64,000 bases of DNA from Desulfotomaculum nigrificans DSM 574 (GCF_000189755.2 NZ_KI912183.1:1614257-1678256); one strand, 5' to 3'. Counted from the first letter of the stretch, positions 15,250-24,374 are shown. Notes: generated by a model not told the origin, from the sequence alone. Numbers and translations are program-made.

Positions 15250-15617
15250 TTAACCCCCGTCTCTGGGTAGAAGGGCTTCGAATTGCGCCGCCCATACCCC
15301 CACAGAACCAGCCGTGCGGATTTCCCGCAGCTAGTCTTCAGGAATTGATTCACAGCATTGCGTAAGATTTCATACTCCCAAATGGGATTCTTATCTTGGG
15401 CCGCAATAACGGGAACGTTTTCTTAATTTCATTGTACTTATCCCAAGTTATGTAACCATTCCAGCTTCGGCTGCACAACATTTTCCGCCAGTATTCTTCA
15501 ACTCTGTAGTATACCCTGAGCAGTGATCCGTTTGAAGAAAAGGTTAAGAGACCATTTTGTGAAAGAGAACACTGATGGCAGTATTTTCCGTAAAAAACAT
15601 CGGTCGTGCTTTTTTAG
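15250..15617 (-). pseudogene. 3' end of a group II intron with C-terminus of its reverse transcriptase
   Basis: On the minus strand 15617-15350 an open frame without a start reads VEEYWRKMLCSRSWNGYITW followed by KTFPLLRPKIRIPFGSMK and a stop, the typical end of class C group II intron maturases. About 15 bases further, AGCTGCGGGAAATCCGCACG and GGCTGGTTCTGTGGGGG fold like domain V with a GAAA loop, and CTTCTACCC near 15257-15265 resembles domain VI. The 5' part of the frame is cut at about 15617, where IS3 sequence begins. Domain V position is about 15300-15333. Confidence 0.65.
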
Positions 15618-15638
15618 GAGACAGGCAACGTAGCCTTA

Positions 15639-16837
15639 GTGGCCCGGAGGCATGAGATAGCAACAACTACTACCCATACCTGGCTGAAAAAACAACGCCA
15701 AAGAGGTTCCGTAAAACCTCTCCCCAAAGCAAAAGAAGAACGCTGCAAAGCCATGGAAAAACAGCTTAAAGAAGTAAGTACAGAAAATGATAGATTAAAA
15801 CGTCTTCTTGCCGAGAAAGAACTGCAATTGGCAATTCTAAAGGATTTGATGGACTGTAAAAACCCTCGGCAGCCGGCAGAGTTGCCATTGCTAAGAGGTG
15901 GATAGAAAAAGGATATAATGCAACAATTGTTCTCAACTCTGTCGGTCTAGCTGTATCCACCTATTACTACAACATCACTAAAGAAAGCAAAGGGAAACAA
16001 ACATCAACAAAAAAGCAGACGGGACGTAAAATACCAGGCTATTCGCTGAACAAAAAGGGAGAAATGGTACCGGATGAACTTATCAAAGAATACCTTTGTG
16101 AGCTTATAGCCAGTGATGGTTTTCCCTATGGATATAAAAAACTCAGGTATTGCTTAAAAGAAGATTATAAGTTGATAATCAACCACAAAAAAGTCTACCG
16201 GCTTTGCAAAGAACTTGATATTTTACGTCACCAGCGAAAAATATACCTCAAGCGTCCTAAGAAGCTTGCTAAGCGAGAAAAAATAACAGGTCCTAACCAG
16301 CTCTGGCAAATGGATTTAAAGTATGGCTACATTGCCGGAACCGGTCAATTTTTCTTCCAACTATCAGCCATAGATTTATTTGATAGATTGATTTGATAGA
16401 TCGATAGTGGGGTACCATGTAGGATTAAGCGCCACGGCAAAGGATGCCTGCAGGGTACTTATAAATGCCCTTAAAAAACGCAATATAACTCCTGGTATGA
16501 AAATGCCGGTGATAAGAACAGAAATGGACCCCAATTTATTGCTCAACTGTTTAAAGAAACTTGTGATAGATGGAATATCGAGCATGAAAGAATTCCTGTA
16601 AAAACACCTAATATGAATGCCTATATAGAGTCATTTCACTCTATTCTAGAGGATGAATGCTACAGCCGCCATGAATTTGACAGCTTTATGGAAATATATC
16701 GGACTATTAGTGAATATATCGATTACTACAACAATAGGCGTAGACATAGCGGTATACAGTATATGGCTCCTAATGAGTTTTACAAGGCCTCTACAAGGGG
16801 GCAATTGACAGGGTCAGTACAGCATCTTATCGCCTAA
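15639..16837 (+). pseudogene. Decayed IS3-family transposase (orfA and orfB)
   Basis: 15639-15905 encodes an OrfA remnant with a leucine-zipper segment (ENDRLKRLLAEKELQLAILK). OrfB starts in the -1 frame near 15895 and reads through GYKKLRYCLKEDYKLIINHK and GPNQLWQMDLKYGYI. A 13-bp duplication at about 16382-16394 (GATAGATTGATTT) breaks the frame, and a one-base deletion near 16523 (expected AGACAATGGACC, observed AGAAATGGACC) breaks it again. The DDE core ends in NAYIESFHSILEDECYS and YNNRRRHSGIQYMAP. It cannot make a full transposase. From 16838 to 17105 I see only a 9-bp inverted repeat, CCAACCTCA (16856) and TGAGGTTGG (16927), and no gene. Confidence 0.85.
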
Positions 16838-17105
16838 TACTGTTATCCTTCTAGCCAACCTCAACAACGAGTAAGCAGGCTTTAGCCCTTGCCCTTGACG
16901 ACATAAGGAAGACAGCTAAAATTGAGTGAGGTTGGATAGACAGTTGTTTTAAAACTATTTAATGGTATTGTTTACCATTTGATAGAAGATTATAGCCTTA
17001 CTGCTAGTGAGAAAGAATCAAGTAGATATTCTCCAATTTTAGGGGGGCAGCCCGATTTTAATATACTATAATTTAAATTTTGCTAAAGTTAATTTGTTGC
17101 TATAT

Positions 17106-17963
17106 TTAAGTGCATGTTTGTGATACTTTAGCCTGTAAAAATAATGTTACATTATTAAAGATTGTTCTTGTATCTAACATACATGCAAATATATCCTCTA
17201 TATAAGCATCTACACAAAACTCTTCACATAAATCAACTGTGATAGGTTGATCCGGATTATATGCAAATCCGTTTATTGTAGTTGTAGTACATATTGCGGG
17301 ATCTAATATTACCTCCACATTTTCTTCGTATTTAAGTCCTTCAAATTTTGCATATGGTATTACATATCCAGAGAATGGTACTTCATAACAAGCAGAGTGA
17401 ACTGATTGGGTAGTTACTAAGCCAGTATATACAACTTTTTGACTTAATACTCCTTCTACCACCAATTTTCTTCCGCTTAAACAAGTTCCCTCTTCGTTAG
17501 GAATGATTTCAAAATAATTTGTATTGTTGCCAATTAAAGCAATTGCTGCCAAAATTGCTTGTAGAGCAGTATCAAGTGATGTAAGAACAGTATTTATTTC
17601 AGTAGTGAGTGTTGCTACTGCAGCTGCTACTGCCGGGCCAACAACTGGAATAGCTGCTGTTGCAGCTGCTAATGCGTTAGCTGCTGCTAAAAGATCATTA
17701 AGGGCTGTTTGTAAAATTGCAATAGATGCTGAAACACTTTCAAGGGCTGCAACAACATCGGATGCAGAAACGCAAGCGCCACCTAGTACAGTTAAAGCAT
17801 TATTAATAGACGTAGTAAGATTAGCAGCAGCTGTAGTGACTGAACTAAGTGCAGCTTGAAGAGATGCAACTTCTGGAATAACAGGAAGTCCAGGAACAGC
17901 CAGAATTGTATTAACTGCGGTTTCAATAGGAGTAATATCTACTACTGCTGAGGACGTAATTAG
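17106..17963 (-). pseudogene. DUF3794 spore-coat protein, C-terminal part, cut by IS256
   Basis: The minus frame is open from the IS256 edge at 17963 to a stop at 17106, 285 codons. The first 150 residues form an unusual Ala/Val/Thr-rich helical segment (for example AAANALAAATAAIPVVGPAV) of low complexity; then a DUF3794 module follows: GRKLVVEGVLSQKVVYTGL, QSVHSACYEVPFSGYVIP, and IEDIFACMLDTRTIFNNV near the end. Removing bases 17964-19430 joins this frame exactly in phase with the N-terminal part at 19431-19865, giving a 430-residue protein. DUF3794 proteins are structural components of the spore coat or SipL-like morphogenesis factors. Confidence 0.75.
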
Positions 17964-19430
17964 TTTTGTGTAATTGGTTATAACTACTAATAAGGAGTTG
18001 AATCAATTATGCAAAACGTAAAGAACAGATTGGCAGCAGAATTAGCTAAGGAATGCAAAAGCATGGATGATGTCCATAACATGCTAAAGGATCTTTTTAA
18101 GGACACCATTCAAAAAATTCTCGAGGCGGAAATGGATACTCACCTGGGCTATGAAAAACATGACCCTGCCGGGGATCTTTCTGGCAACAGTAGGAACGGA
18201 TACAGTAAAAAGACTGTTCAAACCCAAATGGGCAGAACAGAAATTAAGATTCCCCGTGATCGTAATGGCGAGTTTGAGCCACAGATCATCAAGAAATACG
18301 AAACTACAGCCAATGAACTTGAAGAACAAATTATTGCCATGTACGCTAAGGGCATGTCCACCAGGGACATAGAAGACCATATGCGGGATATTTACGGCAT
18401 TGAAGTCTCTGCAGCTATGGTCAGCAAGGTAACTGATAAAATCCTACCTATGATTGCAGAATGGCAAGCCAGACCGTTGGATCGGGTTTACCCCGTAGTC
18501 TTCCTTGATGCTATTCACTTCAAGGTGCGTAAGGATAACCGCATTGTCAATAAAGCAGCCTATAGTGTACTGGCCATTAACATGAACGGCCAAAAAGAGA
18601 TACTAGGCATCTGGATTGGCGAGCATGAAAGCGCCAGTTTTTGGCTCGGTGTCTGCAATGACCTTAAAAACAGGGGTGTTGAAGACATCTTAATTGCCTG
18701 CAAAGACGGTCTCTCCGGTTTCAGTGAAGCCATTAACGCTGTTTTCCCCAGGACAAGGATACAATTATGTGTTATTCACCAAATTCGTAACTCTATGAAA
18801 TATGTATCCTACAAAGAGCAGAAGGCAGTAATGACTGACCTTAAGAAGGTTTACCAGGCTTTGACCCTTGAAGAGGCTGAATTTGCCTTTGAGGAATTTA
18901 AAGAGAAGTGGGGCAAGAAACACCCTATCATAATCAAGTCTTGGGAAAACAACTGGCTGGAACTAACGGCTTATTTTGAATATCCTTATGAGATCAGGAA
19001 GATGATCTACACGACCAACATTATCGAAGGTTACCATCGGCAGTTAAGGAAAGTGACCAAAACAAAAACTGCTTACCCAACTGACGATGCTTTAAGAAAG
19101 ATTATTTACTTGGCAACAGAATCAATCTCAAAGAAGTGGACTATGCCAATCCGGGAATGGAGGAATTGTATCTCCCAACTTGCAATATACTTTGGGGATA
19201 GAGTTCAGCCAGGGATTGCCTAAAAACAATGGGTTAGGTAACGGGTTTATCGCTTTAGTTCTCCCGGAGATAGTCATAAAAGGAAGAAAGCTGGGAATAA
19301 TATCCTCAGCTATCTCCGGCAGAACCCTGCGGGCGCTCGGGTTGCTCCCCAGCATTGCCCTATCCTCCCGACAGGTAAGAGCCACTATAAGCCTACCCAA
19401 TATCTGACGGAATAATCCAATTACACAAAA
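17964..19430 (+). mobile_element. IS256-family insertion sequence
   Basis: The terminal inverted repeat TTTTGTGTAATTGG at 17964-17977 matches CCAATTACACAAAA at 19417-19430, flanking one transposase gene. No target duplication is visible (GTAATTAG on the left, TTTTGTAC on the right), which suggests a deletion accompanying or following insertion. It sits within a spore-coat gene. The 200 bp downstream of the transposase (19224-19416) hold an inverted repeat, CCGGAGATAG and CTATCTCCGG. Confidence 0.85.
18009..19223 (+). CDS. IS256-family transposase
   Basis: A full-length, 404-residue transposase of the mutator type: DMKDLFKDTIQ-like N-terminus (NMLKDLFKDTIQKILEAEMD), LSGNSRNGYSKKTVQT, the first catalytic Asp in YPVVFLDAIHFKVR, the second in LIACKDGLSGFSEAI, the CxxH segment LCVIHQIRNSMKYV, and the Glu in TTNIIEGYHRQLRK. 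The ATG at 18009 follows AAGGAG. No frameshift, so it is probably active. Its insertion disrupts a DUF3794 gene on the opposite strand. Confidence 0.95.
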   Translation: MQNVKNRLAAELAKECKSMDDVHNMLKDLFKDTIQKILEAEMDTHLGYEKHDPAGDLSGNSRNGYSKKTVQTQMGRTEIKIPRDRNGEFEPQIIKKYETTANELEEQIIAMYAKGMSTRDIEDHMRDIYGIEVSAAMVSKVTDKILPMIAEWQARPLDRVYPVVFLDAIHFKVRKDNRIVNKAAYSVLAINMNGQKEILGIWIGEHESASFWLGVCNDLKNRGVEDILIACKDGLSGFSEAINAVFPRTRIQLCVIHQIRNSMKYVSYKEQKAVMTDLKKVYQALTLEEAEFAFEEFKEKWGKKHPIIIKSWENNWLELTAYFEYPYEIRKMIYTTNIIEGYHRQLRKVTKTKTAYPTDDALRKIIYLATESISKKWTMPIREWRNCISQLAIYFGDRVQPGIA

Positions 19431-19865
19431 TTTTGTACACTCCCCTACTGCTAGAACAACTATATATGAAGAAAATGGAACATAAAAGTGTACAGAGTGG
19501 ACTGGTTGCTCTACAACGTTAGCAGTGTAAACTATCTTTTGACATAGCTGACCTTCGATTATAAGCTTTCTACCGCTTAATAACATGCCCTCTAAGTTTG
19601 GCATTGCTACCGGAGGTGTAGCATCACTATATGATATGGGTGTTTTAATAACTTGTTTTCTTATAATATTGACTGATATATTAACTGAATTGATAGCTTC
19701 AATATCTGGTTTAGTGGAAGGAATTTCAAGAGTTTCTGGTATATACATTTGCTTCCAATAAAAATAGCCTTTGATAACTTCTGTAACATTACCTGGGTTA
19801 CAAAGTCCTATTACATCGATTAACGCACTGTCACAAGAACAAGCCGTGGAGGAATTTGTTCTCAT
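19431..19865 (-). pseudogene. DUF3794 spore-coat protein, N-terminal part, cut by IS256
   Basis: The frame from the ATG at 19865 encodes CSCDSALIDVIGLCNPGN, the segment YIPETLEIPSTKPDIEAIN that opens DUF3794 modules, and GRKLIIEGQLCQKIVYTANV with PVHSVHFYVPFSSYIVV, then runs into the IS256 end at 19430. The open frame continues inside the element to 19128 but that part is not native. The C-terminal half of this first DUF3794 module is absent from both fragments, so some coding sequence may have been lost. The 5' region 19866-20093 holds an AT-rich stretch and no gene that I can support. Confidence 0.8.
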
Positions 19866-20093
19866 TTTTATCCATCTCCTTTTTATTTTTATGCTATATC
19901 CTATTCAACACAATCTTTATTGTTACAATATTTGTTAAATTTTCAAATTTTTGGATACGCTTCGTGATTTTTTTATTATAACTTACGTTTGAAATGTTAA
20001 ACGGCGTGAACCCTTAAAAACAAAGAAAACAGCAAAACGTACCACTACACCTCTCCTGGGTAATGGTACTCTTGCTGTTTACAACTATGCATT

Positions 20094-20580
20094 TTAAGCG
20101 GTGGTCTTATTCCAGTGGCCCGGAATGCTTCGTAAGCTGAACCAACCAATTCCGGTCATAAAGTCTTTATGTAGGATGGTTACCTGGACAGCATTAAGTT
20201 GTGCTAAGTACCGCTTCCTAAAGGCCAGTTCCACTCGCGAAAGCGTCAAATAATCCCCACCTTCTAAATGAACTGCGCTGGCCCGGGCACCACGCGGGGT
20301 GTTAGCGAACAGCCAATTCTTACGGCCAATTACAAATGGCTTGATGGATCTTTCACTGCGGTTATTATCTAATTCCAACCGACCATCTTGCAGCAATACC
20401 TCCAGTTTATCCCGGTGGTTACGGCGGTACTTTATTGCCTGACCGAGTGTGCTTTTTGGCAGTACTCGAGAAGTCTGGGTTTTAAGCCATAGCCGAAAAG
20501 GCATCCAGCACAGGGCGGCTGCGTGCCAAACGAATTTTATAACGTTCATTCACCTCAAACATCCGTTCTTGGACAGGTGC
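20094..20580 (-). pseudogene. IS66-family transposase remnant
   Basis: On the minus strand, ERYKIRLARSRPVLDAF is followed after a frameshift near 20495 by WLKTQTSRVLPKSTLGQAIK, then LEDGRLELDNNRSERSIKPF-like sequence (here VLLQDGRLELDNNRSERSIK) and VIGRKNWLFANTPRGARASA, the unmistakable C-terminal core of IS66 TnpC. After that the sequence diverges from the family, so both ends are lost. No other IS66 gene is present. Confidence 0.8.
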
Positions 20581-20636
20581 CAGCATTCATCCCCGCCCTG
20601 TAGAGGTCGGGGCTTCTGCTGGAAGTTGATAAAAAA

Positions 20637-21350
20637 CTAACGAGCAGCATTCCATATACTAGATATATGGTTAAAGTGTTTTTTAAAACTATGAACAAGT
20701 TTATCATAATGGCATGGTTTGCAGTCATTGTAGTTATGGTGTGATTTACAGTCCGGTTTGCAGTCATGACAGTCGTAGTATAATTTACAATTATGGTGCG
20801 GTTTGCAGTCACAGCAGCCGCAGTGTGATTTACAATCACAGGTCTGTTCGCAAGTGTCATATGGTTTATAATTCAAATTGTATCCTACATCTGCTTCATG
20901 GTAATACTGTTTATTGTTAACCGCACAGGCAAAAATTATGATTGATATATTAAAGCATCTGCAATTTAACTGACAAATAGAAATATGCTCTATGGCGGTA
21001 TATACATCTACAACTTTATCATGGGGCTCTTTTAGCAAAATATAAAAACAAAAGGGAATATCAAATTGAGCAGAATGTACTGGTTGACATGGTTCATCAG
21101 CCACATACATAATTCTTATACGTTTAACACCATCGACGATTATTTTTTCCCCCACAGGAGTACATATTGTCTTCTTTGATGTTAGTAATAAATGAACTTT
21201 TACCTGCAATATGCTTTCTATGTCAGGTTTTATGCAAGGTATACACAGCTTATCGGTCTCACAAATTTCTACTGAGGAGCATAGCGCCAAGCATTCAGGA
21301 AAGTCACAGGCAGGCGTAATCCCCAAAATTTCTACAGGGTCATTTTTCAT
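20637..21350 (-). CDS. DUF3794 spore-coat protein with Cys/His-rich tail
   Basis: A 237-residue protein. Residues about 35-150 form a DUF3794 module: CIPCIKPDIESILQVKVHLL, EKIIVDGVKRIRIMYVA, CQPVHSAQFDIPFCFYILL. From about residue 160 comes a tail of some 65 residues packed with Cys, His, Lys and Tyr in CDCK/CDCKPHH-type repeats (CDCKSHCGCCDCKPHHNC, then CHDCKPDCKSHHNYNDCKPC). The tail resembles metal-binding or cross-linked coat proteins and is encoded by a degenerate DNA repeat. The ATG at 21350 follows GGAGAGGG. It is likely exported to the spore coat by mother-cell assembly, not by a signal peptide. It is the third DUF3794 segment in 4 kb. Confidence 0.8.
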   Translation of the reverse strand: MKNDPVEILGITPACDFPECLALCSSVEICETDKLCIPCIKPDIESILQVKVHLLLTSKKTICTPVGEKIIVDGVKRIRIMYVADEPCQPVHSAQFDIPFCFYILLKEPHDKVVDVYTAIEHISICQLNCRCFNISIIIFACAVNNKQYYHEADVGYNLNYKPYDTCEQTCDCKSHCGCCDCKPHHNCKLYYDCHDCKPDCKSHHNYNDCKPCHYDKLVHSFKKHFNHISSIWNAAR

Positions 21351-21544
21351 ACAGGCCCTCTCCTCTAAATATTATTCTTATGTAATATTTTGATTATATT
21401 TCCAAACTTTATTGCTATCTTATGCCCGGAAAATGTTTTGGTGCAGGGATAAGGATTTTTCTGTAAAAAATCAAAAAAGCTCAGCTCTTTTATAAACAGA
21501 TAAACAGTAAAACTTATTTCACGCTGCCGGAAGATGGCCCCATC

Positions 21545-21966
21545 GCCTGGCGGTGTTCCAAATGCGGCAAGGGGCTGTGGTTAGACCCTGGGGTTTATGA
21601 GAAGGCGTATCGAGATACCGAATTTTGCCTTGATTGCCGGGCTTTAATGAAGCGGAAGGAGTGGCAGAGGGCATGTACAGGGTGAGAAAGGCGAGAAACC
21701 GATGAAGTAGCCGTTCAAAAACAGGTTCTGGCTGCCTCGATACTGCAAAATGCTTTTCTGTTAAAGAATAAGTCATTGGAAGTTGGTTTACCTGCTGCGC
21801 AGCAGGACAGGTTGGAGAAGTCCTTTGATGAGCTTGGGAAGTTGGTAAACAAGTTATTTGTTAGCTAGTTGCTATGACGGTAGGCTTCGGGGCAGGAGGA
21901 CAAGCTGTCCGGAGGCTGCTGTTATAGAAAGACATGGTTTACAGCACGATTGCTCTTTGACAATCT
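21545..21966. repeat. Copy B of the long inverted duplication
   Basis: On the plus strand, 21545-21686 encodes IAWRCSKCGKGLWLDPGVYE and CLDCRA, the C-terminal part of the zinc-ribbon gene at 6554-6895, without its N-terminal half. Then 21702-21866 reads VAVQKQVLAASILQNAF and PAAQQDRLEKSFDELGKLV to a TAG, also found decayed in copy A. The last 100 bases (through GCACGATTGCTCTTTGACAA) match copy A most closely. Both coding pieces are broken. The stretch 21351-21544 shows no gene. Confidence 0.8.
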
Positions 21967-22014
21967 CTCGCGTCTTGAACCTTCTGCCATACAACCATTC
22001 TAAAGCCAACAATT

Positions 22015-22300
22015 GCTCTGCCATACAAGTCCATATTTGGGTCTATTTAAATAGGCATAAAAACCGCTCTTGGAAACATTAAGAATCTTAGCCATCTTCA
22101 CAACCCGAAATTCAGAGCGGTTTTCCTCCATAAACCGGAAGCGTTCTATTTCAGGTTTTTCGCGAAGTAGGCTGCCGACTTTTTTAAGATAGCGTTTTCC
22201 TCTTTCAAATCCATATTTTCTTTATGTAATCTACGAAGCTCTTCGTCAGCTTCGTGCAAGTGACCGCTACCGGGAAAAGCCTTATCTCCATGCTTACCGA
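22015..22300 (-). pseudogene. IS3-family orfA/orfB fragment
   Basis: On the minus strand 22300-22146 encodes the end of an IS3 OrfA: FPGSGHLHEADEELRRLHKE, then EENAILKKSAAYFAK. The next frame, 22130-22015, encodes the start of OrfB (EENRSEFRVVKMAKILNVSK, SGFYAYLNRPKYG) and then breaks at copy B of the inverted duplication. It is a different IS3 type from that at 15639-16837. Neither end is present. Confidence 0.75.
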
Positions 22301-22304
22301 ACTT

Positions 22305-22445
22305 GCTGATCCACCCATGCAGCGTGTAGCTTCTTTCGGATTCCACCTCACGATGGACACCCTTGCTCTTGGCTAACAGTTGGTGTTGCCAACCCCTGTT
22401 CGGGACTTTCACCCTAGAGCTATCGCCCATGCCGGGCATACCACA
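22305..22445 (-). pseudogene. 5' end of a group II intron (class C type)
   Basis: Read on the minus strand from about 22445: GTGGTATGCCCGGCATGGGC, AGGGTGAAAGTCCCG, and AAGGGTGTCCATCGTGAGGT with GGAATCCGAAAGAAGC. These are the conserved blocks of domain I at the 5' end of group II introns. It starts a few bases after a strong terminator hairpin, which is the preferred insertion site of class C introns. The intron is cut at about 22300 by IS3 sequence. Could be the other end of the remnant at 15250-15617, which has the same orientation. Confidence 0.6.
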
Positions 22446-22449
22446 TAGA

Positions 22450-22480
22450 ATAGAGGCCGCCCCTATGGGCGGCCTCTCTA
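22450..22480 (-). terminator. Terminator of the GGDEF/HD-GYP gene
   Basis: AGAGGCCGCCC-ATA-GGGGCGGCCTCT is an 11-12 bp GC-rich hairpin 15 bases after the stop codon of the minus-strand gene. The usual T tract is replaced by TATTCTATGTGG, where the group II intron 5' end begins. Confidence 0.8.
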
Positions 22481-22494
22481 TCTCTGGTCTGTCT

Positions 22495-24162
22495 CTATGT
22501 ATTAAAGGTTTCCGATTGGGATAGGACAAGACTGACAAAAAGACTGCATAATGAGGGATCATAATGGGTGCCTGCCATTGATAATATTTCTTGGCAAGCA
22601 GTTTCTGCGGTCATGCCTTTTTTGTAGGGTCTGTCCGTAGTCATGGCATCAAAGCTGTCTACAATACGTATAATCCGTGCGCCAAGTGGGATATTAGACC
22701 CGCTAAGGCCCAGCGGGTACCCCGTACCGTCATAGTTTTCATGGTGATGGAGGATATAGGGTCTAACCTTAGCCAAGGACTTAATGGGCCGAATAATCTC
22801 GCTACCCCAGTAGGGATGCTGCTTGAGAACCTCCCACTCCTCTGTGGATACTCGACCCGGTTTATTCAGGATATTAATATCCACTTCAATCTTACCTATA
22901 TCATGTAGGTATGCTCCGTACTGAATAAAACGAACTTCTTCTTCGTTTAGCCCACACTTTTGGGCCAGTAAAGTGGCGTATTTCAGCACCCTTTCAGAAT
23001 GCCCATAGGTATAGCGATCCTTGGCGTTGATAATACTGAGAAGCGTTTTAGTGGAGCTCAGAAGCTCCATTTCAGATTGGTCACAGGTACCTTTTAATGT
23101 ATCAAGGACGTTAAAGTATAATTCTATTTTGTCTTTGCTGGTCCTTTTTGCTTTATAAAGGGCCTGGTCGGCCAACTCCAGTAAATCTTCGCCAGATTTT
23201 GTATGTTCCGGGAAACTTGCTACTCCCACGGTAATACTCAATTTGCCGGTGGGGAGTTGATTGACCTTCTCATCGTTTAGTATTAGTTCATTTATCTTAT
23301 CTTTAAGCTTCTTCGCTGTTAGAAAAGCGGCCTTTGAGTCATGGTGCGGCAGCAATATACAAAATTCATCACCACCATACCGGGCAGCAATACCGGGGTG
23401 CTTTATCTCCTGCAACAGAACTTGCCCTACATCTCTTAAGACTTGATCTCCGGCAGTATGCCCAAAGGTGTCGTTATAATACTTAAAAAAATCTATATCA
23501 AAGATAATGAGGCTAATGGGTTGGTTGGTTTCCTTTGCCTCTTCTACTGATTTCTTAAAGTAATCCTGGAAGTATCTATGGTTGTAAACACCGGACAAAC
23601 CATCTTTGTTGGCTAATTCAAGTAAGTAATTTCTTGTGTCTCGTTCAATACTGGCAATCCCCCCGATAAGCCAGGCACAGATAAACATGACACCTGTGAA
23701 GATAATATCAGATTCGAAGTATCTATTGGGGAACTTAAAACCGTATTTATATAAATCTCCTAGACATAATAGTAAGCCACTGCCGAAAGCAATGATACAA
23801 CCAAATTTTTTGCTTTTCGAAAATGATGCAAAAGCAACTGGTATGATTAAAAGGGTCTTTAGGTAATAATCGTGAAAATGGGCAATTAGGATAAAAATGA
23901 AAGTTGAAAGCAACAGTGTCCCAACAGAAAGTGCATTTAAACGGGGCATTATGCCAGAGCCTAATAATGCAACTAGTAAGCAAAGCACTAATAAAAAGTT
24001 ATTACGAAGATAGTTTGGTATGCTTTCATATGTCTGACTAGCTGTTATATTCCAATTAAATTTAAATAAGATAGCCATGCCAAAAACAATTGCACAAAGC
24101 AGAAATATGATAACTCTTAGCTCTTTGAAGTTATTCTCTCTTTTATGTTGCCATTCATTCAT
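22495..24162 (-). CDS. Membrane GGDEF and HD-GYP protein (cyclic-di-GMP turnover)
   Basis: About 555 residues. Some six hydrophobic segments fill residues 20-175; a GGDEF domain follows with RYGGDEFCILLPHHDSK intact, so diguanylate cyclase activity is possible; then a linker and an HD-GYP phosphodiesterase domain with YLHDIGKIEVD, HHHENYDGTGYPLGLSG and the HD ligands present. Having both activities in one protein suggests signal-dependent switching by the membrane part. I prefer the ATG at 24162; a GTG at 24174 is in frame but has no ribosome site. It lies 80 bases after the agr autoinducer gene, separated from it by a terminator, so any link to quorum sensing is by position only. Confidence 0.88.
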   Translation of the reverse strand: MNEWQHKRENNFKELRVIIFLLCAIVFGMAILFKFNWNITASQTYESIPNYLRNNFLLVLCLLVALLGSGIMPRLNALSVGTLLLSTFIFILIAHFHDYYLKTLLIIPVAFASFSKSKKFGCIIAFGSGLLLCLGDLYKYGFKFPNRYFESDIIFTGVMFICAWLIGGIASIERDTRNYLLELANKDGLSGVYNHRYFQDYFKKSVEEAKETNQPISLIIFDIDFFKYYNDTFGHTAGDQVLRDVGQVLLQEIKHPGIAARYGGDEFCILLPHHDSKAAFLTAKKLKDKINELILNDEKVNQLPTGKLSITVGVASFPEHTKSGEDLLELADQALYKAKRTSKDKIELYFNVLDTLKGTCDQSEMELLSSTKTLLSIINAKDRYTYGHSERVLKYATLLAQKCGLNEEEVRFIQYGAYLHDIGKIEVDINILNKPGRVSTEEWEVLKQHPYWGSEIIRPIKSLAKVRPYILHHHENYDGTGYPLGLSGSNIPLGARIIRIVDSFDAMTTDRPYKKGMTAETACQEILSMAGTHYDPSLCSLFVSLVLSQSETFNT

Positions 24163-24202
24163 AAAACCACTCACTATATATAGGTAATACTTTTTATAAA
24201 AA

Positions 24203-24231
24203 ACAAAAGAGTGAAGTAATCACCCTTTTGT
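24203..24231 (-). terminator. Terminator of the agr operon
   Basis: On the minus strand, ACAAAAGGGTGA-TTAC-TTCACTCTTTTGT followed by TTTTTTATAA. It lies 12 bases after the agrD stop. Confidence 0.75.
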
Positions 24232-24242
24232 CTTTCCACGTG

Positions 24243-24374
24243 TTACTTTCTAAGTGCCTGAGGTAACTTAGGTTGATAGTGTATTACACCACAAGCAGAA
24301 GCAGAGTTAATAAGAGCTGATAAAGTCAATACAATGGTTGCTATAGTTACTAATATTGACTTAATCCTTTTCAA
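24243..24374 (-). CDS. agrD: AgrD-type cyclic autoinducer precursor peptide
   Basis: A 43-residue peptide starting at a TTG at 24374 behind a perfect GGAGGTGAAACAA and overlapping the end of agrB by 14 bases. The layout is that of AgrD: a basic amphipathic N-terminal leader (KRIKSILVTIATIVLTL), a small Ala-Ser stretch, then the core with one Cys (ACGVIHYQPKLPQALRK). The PKLPQALRK tail corresponds to the conserved PxxPxxLR recognition tail of clostridial AgrD, and the Cys would form the thiolactone with the C-terminal residue of a short core. Processed and exported by AgrB. No ATG start, which is why it is easily missed. Confidence 0.88.
   Translation of the reverse strand: MKRIKSILVTIATIVLTLSALINSASACGVIHYQPKLPQALRK

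Noticed and set aside
17524-17859. Plus-strand Ala-rich 111-residue frame
   Set aside because: It is the complement of the Ala/Val/Thr-rich part of the DUF3794 gene and has no ribosome site.
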